Shown: positions 55,580 through 64,000 of the stretch, piece after piece
Numbering within the stretch: position 1 is the first letter of the stretch
Layout: every line of letters starts with the position of its first letter
NCBI RefSeq assembly: GCF_027595985.1
Contig: NC_073313.1
Location: 81,570,494-81,634,493 of the forward strand
Origin: Sorex araneus
Taxonomy: Eukaryota; Chordata; Mammalia; Eulipotyphla; Soricidae
DNA: 64,000 nucleotides
Direction of reading: 5' to 3'
Notes under the pieces: model-generated
Told to the model about the DNA's origin: nothing
What the model saw: only the letters and a program-made list of their open reading frames with translations
Databases searched by the model: none
Position numbers and translations under genes: made by a program

Positions 55580-56785
55580 TTCTGAATCCTTGGCACACAT
55601 TCCTTTTGTAGGCATTAGGAAATACAGGCATAACATTTTGATGGATGCTAGATGACACAGATGGTGTCAGTTCTGCAGCCTTCCTCCCCCGCCCCCCCCA
55701 AGGGGTTGCTATGCTATGTGGTAGCCAATATTTGGATGCAGTATTTTTCAGCATTCCGCTATTTCCATCTTTAGAGTCACACTGTTTGTTGTTCACTGTA
55801 GCCTGGAAAGAGGATTCTTATTACCAACCTGGGAAAAAAGAGGCCTGGATATGTCTGCTCTAAGACAATATGTTTTCTCCTTAAATGGCAGCTATCAGTG
55901 ACCACGCCAACTTTAGTGTTTGATGCATATACAAAAGCATGGGTCTTAAGAGATATCTTATTACTCATTTCTAAGAAAATTGAAGATAATCACTTATAAC
56001 TCGGCACACGATACATCATTTGGAAAGAATTTCACTGGGGATCATATTGCTCAACTGAAAAGTTCTGGCATGCTGAATTTGTACATTTTTGTGAATGCTT
56101 CCTTTTACTCTGATCTCTAGGTTTTTTTTTGCTGCATATGGTTATTTGTATGTTTTAGATTATAAGCGCCTTAAAGGGAAAGCTCCGCATTTGATGCAGC
56201 CCTGCCCACAATGCTAAGAGCTCTATGGAGCATTTAACAAGTAATTGACACTAATAGAATGTCTAGCTCATTGTGTCCTCTCTGAGCCCTCAAATACTTT
56301 CTTACGCTATATGTCATCTTATTTTAAGAGCCTCCTTCTAAATTGTTATGGCACATTACTGAGGCGTGCTGGTGGTGGTGGGGCACCCTTTACAGAGCAC
56401 ATCTACTCTGGCTAGAGAGGATGCAGTCTTACCTCAGTGAGCCTTTTTTTTTAAACTCTCAAGGTGTGGATGTTGCTAATTTCAATTCCTTCTTCCTAAA
56501 GAAGGAACTGAAATTAGCAACATTGTTATGACTTGCAGAGTATCACTAGTGATCAACAATTATTAGGGCATCATAAATTGTAAGACCTCCCTTGGGTCAA
56601 ACACCCATCGATTTAATGTTTGCTAGATCTTTCTCGCTTAGGTTGACAGGACCGTGTTTGGGAGTTGTGCTCTAACACATGCAGAGACTTGTTAAAACAC
56701 CTTGTAGGTTTCTGCAACTTCCGATCTGAATTTGTACACAAGCTCAATTAAAGAGACTCTGGGGGGCGGCCCGGGGGCAAGCGTT
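55580..56785 (+). other. GPC3: GPC3 intron 1, unique sequence
   Basis: No gene or recent repeat seen, apart from the hairpin at 56470-56523. A stretch near 56160-56260 vaguely resembles the end of an L2 element, but too weakly to call. Confidence 0.6.
56470..56523. repeat. 25-bp near-perfect inverted repeat (hairpin)
   Basis: Arm 56470-56494 pairs with arm 56499-56523 at 24 of 25 positions around the 4-nt loop CCTA. It is not part of a SINE or L1 that I can recognise. Origin could be a short MITE or replication fold-back. A small-hairpin transcript is possible but unsupported. Confidence 0.9.
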
Positions 56786-56930
56786 TTTTTTTTTTTTTTT
56801 TTTTTTACAGAGGATAGGAGTGCTTCCCTTGTAGGTGGCCAACCCGGGTTCGATAGCAGGCACCAAATAAGATCGAGTGAGCCCTGAGCATAGCCAGGTG
56901 TGGCCCCTAAATCAAACAAAACAAAAGGGT
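56784..56930 (+). mobile_element. Poly(T) tract followed by old A-tailed SINE fragment
   Basis: A run of about 22 T at 56785-56806 precedes a degraded plus-strand copy with B-box GGTTCGATAGC and end GTGTGGCCCC. Head incomplete. Confidence 0.7.
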
Positions 56931-57890
56931 CTCTACCGGGAGCCAGTATCGCTTGGCCCTTGCTGAGTCTGTAAACAGGTTTGATGTTTTGGGTAATCGA
57001 GGGCCTAATGGAAATGGTGGGCAGAAACATCACCCACTCATCTGCCCATATTTAGCAAATTGTCTGACTTGAAACAGGATCCCCCCAGCACTCCATTAAG
57101 AAATGAGCATCAGAAAATAGGATCCAAGTCACCGAGCCCCAGGCTGGCTTTGGAGGCAGCTGAAAGTAATGGGAATTTGCCTTCTGAGATATAATGACAG
57201 GGAGAAAGGCGATTCAGAAAACAAGGTGAAGGCGGGAGGGGAGCGGGAGAATATCTGCAGAGAAAATGGGCTTTGAAATACTGTGTGGGAGAGGGGAAAA
57301 TCCACACCAGTGCTGCATTTCAGCACCTTGTTGAATACACAAAGATTGCAACTGGGTCCAAGGAAAGACTAATTATCCATGTGCTAGTTATTAGAAAGCG
57401 TTGCCATTTGTAAACAAAAACAAATCCAGATTGATTCCCCAGAAAGGCATTTTTCCCTGTGACCCCTTTGTAGCCGGATCCTGCCTCATTTGAGAGTTCA
57501 TGTTTTTACTCAAGAGTCAAAAGAAGTTTGCTCCGAGTTGGAACCATAAGGCACTGCCCGGGTGCCAAACATTTCAGAAGCTCTAGGAGCTGGAATTGTA
57601 TCAGTAAATCTACGAAGCTCTTTGAAGTGTATTTTAATAGGCGTATTTTGAGAAATAATTGATAGGGAGAGAGAACATACAAGCGAGAGGGGCAGGAAGA
57701 AGGGAAAGTGTGTGTGAAAGTCAAATGCATTTTGTTAAGATGCGTGTTTCTCAGAAGTAATGAGTTTGAGAATATTCTGCATTAAAAAAATGGCCACTTA
57801 AACATTTATGTTCTAACATGAAGCATATATGTATTGTTTGTAAATTCAGAACAAGGCCTAGGACTTATTTTTTTTAAAATTTGTTTATTT
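56930..57890 (+). other. GPC3: GPC3 intron 1, unique sequence
   Basis: No gene or recognisable repeat seen. AT-rich, ending in a TTTA-rich run that belongs to the tail of the next SINE. Confidence 0.6.
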
Positions 57891-57894
57891 ATTT

Positions 57895-58015
57895 ATTTAG
57901 GCTTTTTGGGTCACACCCAGCAATGCACAGGGGACCATATGGGGTGCTGGGAATCGAACCCGGAGCGACTGCGTGCAAGGCAAACGCCCTACCTGCTGTG
58001 CTATCACTCTAGTCC
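57895..58015 (-). mobile_element. A-tailed SINE, minus strand, internally deleted
   Basis: Both ends intact, but about 55 bp is missing between two CAGGGG motifs: GCACAGGGG joins directly to GACCATATGG. Confidence 0.88.
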
Positions 58016-58144
58016 CCAAGGTCTAGGCTTTAGAGGAAATTTTTATTGGCCTTTTTGAATCGGCCTGTTGAAAGTTAAGTTTGTTACTGGGAAATTGGAG
58101 TATCCTAATAAGGCATGTATTTCTAATGTTCTCTGTCTTCCTTA

Positions 58145-58262
58145 TTAGACCGATGTCCTTGAAGTGAAGGACTGTATCTTGTTTATCTTTGTGTCCCTCA
58201 TACTTTGCACAGTGTGTGGTACTGGTGGAGGTATTCTATAAATATTCCTGAAAAAAATGAGT
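58145..58262 (+). mobile_element. Ancient L2-like LINE 3' terminus
   Basis: Carries the typical L2 ending pattern: 'ccttgaagtgaaggactg', 'tgtgtccctca', 'gcacagtgtgtggtactgg', 'ataaatattcctgaa'. Highly diverged. Confidence 0.55.
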
Positions 58263-58263
58263 T

Positions 58264-58700
58264 GAAAATGTATTACAAACATAAGACTTCCAGAAAACCA
58301 ACATTTTAGCCGGGGATTTTTGCTCATGTACTGTATCTTAAAAAGTAACTACTTTTAAGCAGGTCAAAAGGCAATAAATGGCCTAGAGGTAAGTGACAAA
58401 GAATGTTGGTTTAATTCATTTGGCTGCATTAAAATTTCCTGGGAGAAGGGTACTAGCTAAATCTCCAAGGTAAGTATCTGTACTTGTTTAAATTAACCAT
58501 GAGTTAAATATAGTTACAGACACATAAAGACAGGCATGTGTCTTCCCTTTACAGACCTGTGATATTTAGGCTTGTAAAAATAATACAACTTTGTGTCAGT
58601 TATAGAAATAAACTTGATTATGTGTATGTTTTCCCTTGGTGGTTTGTGTTTCTTACCTGTAACATTGAGCTTCATAGAAGCACATTTCAAAGTACATAAT
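58264..58700 (+). other. GPC3: GPC3 intron 1, AT-rich unique sequence
   Basis: No gene or recognisable repeat seen. Confidence 0.55.
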
Positions 58701-58702
58701 CT

Positions 58703-58895
58703 CGGGTTGTAGAGATAGACCAGGAGATACAGTACTTGTCTTGTATGCTGCCAAATTTGGTGTGATCCATGGCACTGCCTATGGTCCTCAGAACACCGCC
58801 AGAGGTCACTTTTGAGCACAGAGCCAGGAGTAGCCCCTGAGTACCACCAGGTGTGGCCCTGATACTCAAACCAAAAGAAGTAAATAAATAAATAA
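58703..58895 (+). mobile_element. A-tailed SINE, older copy
   Basis: Head GGTTGTAGAGATAGACCAGG, body GCACAGAGCCAGGAGTAGCCCC, end GTGTGGCCCTG, with an AAAT-type tail near 58877-58895. Confidence 0.85.
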
Positions 58896-58931
58896 AAGGC
58901 CTTTTTCCAGTCAGGGAATTTTATTAAAGTT

Positions 58932-59102
58932 GGGGCTGGAGAGATAGTAAAGCAGGTAAGGGTTTTGCACACGGCTTGACCTGGGTTTGATTTCTTGGCA
59001 CCCCATATGGTCCCCAGAGACCTGCCAGGAGTAATCCCTGAGTGCAGAGCCAGAAGTAAACCCTGAAAAATGCTGGGTGTGGCCACCAAAGCCAAAACTA
59101 AT
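58932..59102 (+). mobile_element. A-tailed SINE, intermediate age
   Basis: Starts GGGGCTGGAGAGATAG and ends GGTGTGGCCACCAAAGCC. B-box GGTTTGATTTC is degraded. Confidence 0.88.
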
Positions 59103-59261
59103 AAACACAATCAAAATAGAGTAAATGAGAATTCTCTTACTTTCTGTATGCATTTAGGTAAAGTTGGCTGAGAAAAAAATCCATTTGCTGGATAGTTTAT
59201 GACCCATGGGGTTTTTGGACAATGAGGCCCAAGTCAGAAGGTTAAAAAAAGATGGGGGGGA

Positions 59262-59410
59262 GGCTGGAGAGATAATACAAGGTTAAGCTGCCTGCTTTGC
59301 AGTGGTTGATCTCGGTTTGATTTTGGATCTCTTGAACTCCATCAGGAATGACCTCTGAGCACCAATCCAGGAGTACGCACCGAAAACCACTGGCTGTGGC
59401 TACAAGATTT
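59262..59410 (+). mobile_element. A-tailed SINE, old copy
   Basis: GGCTGGAGAGATAATACAAGG head and ATCCAGGAGTACGCACC body. Second half strongly diverged. Confidence 0.75.
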
Positions 59411-59534
59411 TAAAAAAACTATTTTAAATAGTTTTTCATTTAAAAACTATTAGAATTGTACTTATTGCCTCCTGACTTCGTTATGGTTTGGCTCCCGACC
59501 CATATTCTGCATCTCCTATGCATCCTGGAATCCT

Positions 59535-59642
59535 GTGATCCCTGAGCACAGAGTAAAGGCTGAGCTCTGAGCACCAATGGGGTATGCCCTTCCCCAGCAA
59601 ACAAAGACAAAATTAGCCTTTGAGGAAGAAGTGACAAGTAGA
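59535..59642 (+). repeat. Local duplication, copy 1 (108 bp)
   Basis: Matches 60708-60815 at 106 of 108 positions. The copy holds the 3' half of an A-tailed SINE plus non-SINE flank ending AAGAAGTGACAAGTAGA, so it is not just two members of a repeat family. The SINE head is missing in this copy. Confidence 0.95.
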
Positions 59643-59914
59643 ATTTTGGTTAAGATGATTGAAACTGGGGGAGACTTGATGAAGCACAGACTCCTAGGGA
59701 TGGATACCTGGACATTTGCCTGTGAGCAGAGAATAATTGGGAGGTGTGTTTGAAAGGCCTTTTGCTCCCCCAAATATTTGTTCATACCTGATTTCCATGG
59801 TTTTGGAAATCTGTATTGGATTAGTGGCACTGCCAACCCCAACCCTCAGGGAATGCAGACACCAACCCCAAGTTTGATTTTTAAAAAAAATTTATTTATT
59901 CATTTATTTATTTA

Positions 59915-60080
59915 TTGCTTTTTTGGTCACACCCAGTGATGCACAGGGGTTACTCCTGGCTCTGCACTCAGGAATTACTCCTGGCGGTGCTCAGAGGACC
60001 ATATGGGATGCTGGGAATTGAACCCGGGTCGGCCGCATGCAAGGCAAACGCCCTACCTGCTGTGCTATTGCCCCAGCCTC
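59915..60080 (-). mobile_element. A-tailed SINE, minus strand, young
   Basis: Near-consensus from GCTTTTTTGGTCACACCC to GCCCCAGCC. Preceded by a TTTA-rich stretch (59880-59915) that reads as the tail. Confidence 0.93.
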
Positions 60081-60302
60081 CAACACCAAGTTTGAGTCCT
60101 CATTCTCTTGCCTTGTTCAGAGTGATTGATAAAGGCAGCAATACAATCAGAGGAAATGCCTAAAGACAGACTTGAAGTCAGTAGTTTGTAACCTTTTTTC
60201 CAACTGTGGCCCCCTTCCAACCTTGTTTGCTTCCTACGGCCCCCTAGTTCTTCTAATTGCCCCCTCTAGTCTCTTGCCTTAGCCCTCCATTGACCCAGTC
60301 TT

Positions 60303-60340
60303 CACCTGTTGTCCACTTCACCTGTTGTCCACCTGTTGTC
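60303..60340 (+). repeat. Short tandem repeat carrying three CACCTG E-boxes
   Basis: CACCTG at 60303, 60319 and 60330, each followed by TTGTCC. CACCTG is the E-box preferred by SNAI/ZEB factors. Binding is not shown. Confidence 0.8.
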
Positions 60341-60396
60341 CATCTTGGGGTCCCACAGGGGCCATACAGCTCCAGATTTGAGAATTGAATCTCTAG

Positions 60397-60426
60397 ATTT
60401 ATCTATAGTCAAGTCTATAGATAAAT
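60397..60426. repeat. 12-bp perfect AT-rich hairpin
   Basis: Arms 60397-60408 (ATTTATCTATAG) and 60415-60426 are exact reverse complements around the loop TCAAGT. Confidence 0.9.
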
Positions 60427-60612
60427 AAGAGCTTGAGATACCATCTACCTAGAGAATGATGAGAAAGTGGCAGTGCCTCAGTCTATCTGCCATGAGACTA
60501 AGGAACAGCTAGGCAATTTCTCAGGCAGTTTCTCAGGCAATTGAACAGGAAGTCAATTTCTCTATCCTCTGTCACCATAGGAGTCTTGTCCCACTTTCAA
60601 AGCTGCAGGGTG

Positions 60613-60780
60613 GGGCTGGAGAGATAGCACAGCAGAGAGGGCCTTGCACCTGGTTGACCCTTGTTCTATCCCCGGCACCACATAGCATCCCTTGAACACT
60701 GCCAAGAGTGATCCCTGAGCACAGAGTAAAGGCTGAGCTCTGAGCACCAATGGGGTATGCCCTTCCCCAGCAAACAAAGA
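60613..60780 (+). mobile_element. A-tailed SINE, intermediate age
   Basis: Complete head GGGGCTGGAGAGATAGCACAGC. Its 3' half belongs to the 108-bp local duplication. Confidence 0.9.
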
Positions 60781-60815
60781 CAAAATTGTCCTTTGAGGAA
60801 GAAGTGACAAGTAGA
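60708..60815 (+). repeat. Local duplication, copy 2 (108 bp)
   Basis: Partner of 59535-59642, 1,173 bp downstream of it, differing at only two adjacent positions. This copy sits in a complete SINE, so it is the likely source. Confidence 0.95.
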
Positions 60816-60865
60816 CAGGTTTCCATTTGTAACTTTATCCGAATGTGATGTTTGGTTTTGATATA

Positions 60866-60912
60866 GATGTATGTATACACATACATACATACACACATAT
60901 GTATAAATGTAT
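60866..60912 (+). repeat. (TACA)n-like AT-rich microsatellite
   Basis: Interrupted ATGTATACACATACATAC-type repeat. Confidence 0.8.
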
Positions 60913-60914
60913 AC

Positions 60915-61460
60915 ATTTCTGTTATTCTTACGAGCAACCCTGAATAATTATCTGTTCAACGGAAAGTTCTGATTGCTCTTCTGTGGGTGGCCCTTTCCTA
61001 TGATACACTCCATTTGTGCTGTGTAAAGCCTTGCCTTTGTATATCTTAGGACCACTGAAAGGGTCCACAGACTCTGACTGCCACTGTTTTGCTTGACTCA
61101 CAGGCCAGCATGCATGTGCATCTCCATCTTGGTATACTCCTGCATATCCTTGTATCTGTGGGCCCATAATACTCCATCCAGACAATAACCCTGGGAGGAA
61201 CTAGGGGGAGGAGTATCTCCAACCTTGAGTAGACCATTTTCCCTTGGATTGGCCTGCAATTTTACGCCAGAGCTGATTGTCACAGATAATCAAGTTCTAT
61301 CATTTCCCTAAGGACAGAGGTAGGCTTTTTTTTAAAGGATGGAGGGCGAGTCCATACGATAAAGTTGGCTCATTTTAGAGAACTAAGCCAGTGTGTGGGG
61401 GGGATTACACTCAGTGGCGCTTTCTGAATTTGTGCTCAGGGATCACCCTTTTTAAATTTT
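60915..61460 (+). other. GPC3: GPC3 intron 1, unique sequence
   Basis: No gene or recognisable repeat seen. Open frames on the minus strand here are short and have no recognisable domain. Confidence 0.5.
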
Positions 61461-61462
61461 TT

Positions 61463-61612
61463 CCCTTTTGAGTCACACCAAGCGATGCACTCATGCACTC
61501 AGAAATTACTCCTGGCAGTGCTGGGAAGACCATATGGGATGCTGGGAATCGAACCCAGGTCAGCCGCGTGCAAGGCAAACGCCCTACCCACTGTGCTATC
61601 GCTCTGACCCCA
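61463..61612 (-). mobile_element. A-tailed SINE, minus strand
   Basis: Ends GCTATCGCTCTGACCCC. Slightly shortened at the GCACTCATGCACTC junction. Confidence 0.9.
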
Positions 61613-61618
61613 CCTTTT

Positions 61619-61990
61619 TTCATTTTTGGGGTCATAATTGGCATTGCTCAGGGGATAATCCTAGCTCTGAACTCAGAAATTTCTCCTGGAGGTGCCGGGC
61701 AGGGCATTGGGAAGGGACCATCTGGGATGCTGGCCATCAGCTGCTGGCTGTGTGCAAGGCTAAAGCCCTTCCTAGGGGCTGGAGCGAGAGCACAGCAGGT
61801 AGGGTGTTTGCCTTGCACGCGACTGACCCAGGTTCGATTCCCAGCATCCCATATGGTCCCCTGAGCACCGCCAGGGGTGGTTCCTGAGTACAGAGCCAGG
61901 AGTGACCCCTGTGCATCGCTGGGTGTCACCCAAAAATAAAAAGCAAAAAAAAAAGCCTCCCTACCCACTCGAATATCTCTTCCAGTCCCT
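61619..61990 (-). mobile_element. Old A-tailed SINE, minus strand, split by a younger plus-strand SINE
   Basis: First part 61619-61776 and last part about 61956-61990 (ending ATCTCTTCCAGTCCC) belong to one element. The interruption is 61777-61955. Confidence 0.8.
61777..61955 (+). mobile_element. A-tailed SINE, young, nested
   Basis: Complete from GGGGCTGGAGCGAGAG to the A-tail. Imperfect flanking repeats AAAGCCCTTCCTA and AAAGCCTCCCTA. Confidence 0.92.
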
Positions 61991-62083
61991 CAGGGATCAT
62001 TCCTGGCAGTGTTTCATGGTACCAGGAAACGAACCTGGGTCAGCCACGTGCAGGGTAGTACCTTAAGTACTATCTCCCTTCTT
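61991..62083 (-). mobile_element. A-tailed SINE fragment, minus strand
   Basis: Head half only, from CAGGGATCATTCCTGG to ACTATCTCCCTT. Confidence 0.75.
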
Positions 62084-62119
62084 TTCTTTTCCTGAACTAT
62101 CTCCCTTCTTTGCTTTTCT

Positions 62120-62235
62120 TTTTTGAGGAGGTCACTCCAAGTGGTGCTCAATTTTGACTCTTCTAGGCCCAGTGCTCAGGGGACCAGGGGTGCTAGAGAT
62201 AGAACTCAGGACACTCACATGCCAAGCCCCTGGAA
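62120..62235 (-). mobile_element. Old A-tailed SINE fragment, minus strand
   Basis: CTTTTTTGAGGAGGTCAC start, GCTCAGGGGACC body, CATGCCAAGCCCCTGG end. Diverged. Confidence 0.6.
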
Positions 62236-62239
62236 ACCT

Positions 62240-62980
62240 CCTTCGAATGTGGTCTGTATTGTATGTTGTGCTCCTTAGAAAGGAGACAGTGATTCAGGAG
62301 GGCACCTGGGGTTCCCTGGAGTGCTGATTGTATCTGGGGCCAGATCGAACTGTTTTGGGAAACATTTCAATTCTCAGAAATGGCACTTCCGCAGAATGGA
62401 CTTTCCATGCTCTCGCCGCATAAATATTGGAAAGTTTTGCAGTCCTAGTGAACTTCACCCAGCATTGCTTCAGGCCTGGTTGTAGGCCAGCTGATAAGTC
62501 AGATAGCATCAGCGCCTGGAGGGGAGGGAGCCAGGCACAGCCAGAGGCAACCTGGAACTGGGACCCCTGTGGGGGTGTGGGGGGGCAGTTGAGCTCTGGG
62601 GAGGGGAGCCCTTTGTAGTGCGAGGTATGTATCAAGTTACAGCAGACAAAATGGCTCTTCTGTTGACTGGAAGAGTCAGGTCTGGCCGGGTTGGCACCCA
62701 AGTGTGAAGAAGGTTGAGGAAAAAAAACAGCCAAGCAGAAAGCCCAGGAAGCAAGGCTGAGGCGGTTCCTTGCTTTGTGTGCAAGGACAGCGAGGTGCCA
62801 TGACAGTCATTTGAGAGAGGCTGGTGTTTAGTTGAGAACTGGCTGGAGAGGGAGTGGTCCTGGGGCATTTTTTATCATGCATATGTGAAAAGGTAGGGAA
62901 AAGGGAGTTTAGAGAGATGGGGCAGAACAGACAAGGTTTGCGTGTCAAGACGAAGAAGAGTTAAGAAGCTGAAGTTTTGG
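62240..62980 (+). other. GPC3: GPC3 intron 1, unique sequence
   Basis: Moderately GC-rich, with a G-run stretch at 62570-62610. No exon recognised. The minus-strand 146-residue open frame (62294-62734) has no recognisable domain. Confidence 0.5.
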
Positions 62981-62981
62981 T

Positions 62982-63183
62982 CCTGGAGCCATAGCACAGC
63001 GGGTTGGGCGTTTGCCTTGCACTGGGCGTTTGCCTTGCACGCTCAGGACCTGGGTTTGATTCCCAGCATCCCATAGGGTTCCCCCAGCACCACCAGGACT
63101 AATTCCTGAATGCAGAGCTAGGAGTAACCCCTGTGCATGCATTGCTGGGTGTGACCCATAAAGCAAAAAAAAAAAAAATAAAA
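62982..63183 (+). mobile_element. A-tailed SINE, young, with internal 18-bp tandem duplication
   Basis: GGGCGTTTGCCTTGCACT (63006-63023) is repeated directly at 63024-63040. Otherwise near-consensus, with a long A-tail. Confidence 0.93.
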
Positions 63184-63371
63184 AGGAAAAATTGAAGTTT
63201 TCTGGGTGCTGGGGTACAGATTTAAGTGCTCAGTGTTTATGAAGGATTGAAATAGAAGAAGGGCCCTTGGGGAAGTTTTATTTTGGGGGGTCTCCCAATA
63301 GGGGCTGGGGGATCCCTGAAGTCACTCCCACTGATACTTGCTAAATAAACTGGTACTTAAGAGTTAGGCCC

Positions 63372-63512
63372 ACGGCTGTGCTGCTTTGGCTCTGTGGTAC
63401 TGGGGCTCCTTGATGATGCTCTGGAGACCAGGTGATGCCCCAGGGATGCAACTCAGGACAGGCGCATGCAAGGCCTGTGCCCAGTCCCTCTACTTTCTCT
63501 CCTCCCCATGGC
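63372..63512 (-). mobile_element. Old A-tailed SINE, minus strand
   Basis: GGCTGTGCTGCTTTGGCTCTGTGG through GCGCATGCAAGGCCTGTGCCC. Diverged and partly deleted. Confidence 0.55.
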
Positions 63513-63514
63513 TT

Positions 63515-64000
63515 CAGAGGAGCATCTTTAAGGGGTGAAGTAATGAGTTTTAGGGTCTCTTTTGATCATTGACATAGATAGGTCAGCTAGATGAGTGAGC
63601 TTGCCGTTTAGATCATAGAAGAGGAGGGAATAATCAGGGCTGGAGAGAGATCCTTCAACTTTATCAGCATATTAGAAGGTAGTTGAAAATTGGGATGGAT
63701 GAGCTCATTGGGAAAGAGTGCATAGACTCTTCTAGAATTCAGGAGTAACGGAATTGGGACTCCCCAGCATATAGGCTCCAGTTGGAAATCCTGGGTGTGG
63801 ATGATATTTTCCAGGCATTTGCATGTGACATGTCTTAGAAAATGTATTTTGCCAACATCTGGTGATTTTAAAAAAGAAGGCGACCAAACTGCCAAAGGCT
63901 CCAAGAACTCTCTTGACTAAGAGCAAGCAGGAGTATATATGTGGGGTTCTGGGCCAAGACTTTGCAAGTAAGATCATGGGCAACCCAACATTTCCCACTC
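63515..64000 (+). other. GPC3: GPC3 intron 1 up to window end
   Basis: Unique sequence with no exon or repeat recognised. Confidence 0.5.

Larger units (their letters stand above)
60085..60610 (+). other. GPC3: GPC3 intron 1 with triple CACCTG repeat and an AT hairpin
   Basis: 60180-60300 is C-rich and may be an unrecognised old repeat. 60303-60340 holds three CACCTGTTGTCC-type units. 60397-60426 is a perfect 12-bp stem with a 6-nt loop. No coding signal. Confidence 0.6.

Overview
This is mammalian nuclear DNA. Its one recognisable protein-coding gene is the start of glypican-3 (GPC3) on the plus strand. The first coding exon lies at 50921-51095 and ends at a clean splice donor. Everything from 51096 to the window end is intron 1. 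The other exons lie beyond the window. GPC3 is X-linked in placental mammals, so this is probably X-chromosome sequence. That is inference from gene identity.

About a hundred copies or fragments of a tRNA-derived SINE are present. Its head carries RNA polymerase III A-box and B-box matches, the B-box reading GGTTCGATTCC in good copies. Its body ends GTGTGACCCAAAAAGC followed by poly(A). From memory this looks like the abundant SINE of shrews (Soricidae, Sorex type). I could not search a repeat library, so shrew is a working assignment. Below, 'A-tailed SINE' means this family. Plus copies begin GGGGCTGGAGC, and minus copies begin with T-rich sequence and end CTCCAGCCCC. 'TGACAG-tailed SINE' means a second family with the same head but a different body and a hexamer tail.

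Layout: 1-31 kb is an intergenic mosaic of nested SINEs, four L1 3' ends, a twin-primed (5'-inverted) L1 at 23.85-26.68 kb, a MER5A-like DNA transposon, ancient L2 and MIR remnants, and long microsatellites. From 31 to 39.5 kb repeats thin out apart from a very large (GAAA)n/(TTTC)n pair at 32.4-33.6 kb. From 39.5 to 44.9 kb SINEs return. From 44.9 to 55.4 kb, around the promoter, A-tailed SINEs are almost absent (two copies at 47.2-47.6 kb). The CpG island is at about 50.0-51.8 kb. From 55.4 to 64 kb intron 1 again carries SINEs, plus a 25-bp near-perfect hairpin and a 108-bp local duplication.

The promoter appears TATA-less, with two CCAAT boxes, a dense run of GC boxes, and no ATG between the first CCAAT box and the GPC3 start codon. 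GPC3 is a GPI-anchored heparan sulfate proteoglycan that modulates Hedgehog, Wnt and BMP signalling. Loss in humans causes Simpson-Golabi-Behmel overgrowth syndrome. No other gene, RNA gene or host-defence system is supported here. The long open frames elsewhere are repeats, microsatellites or GC-rich sequence.
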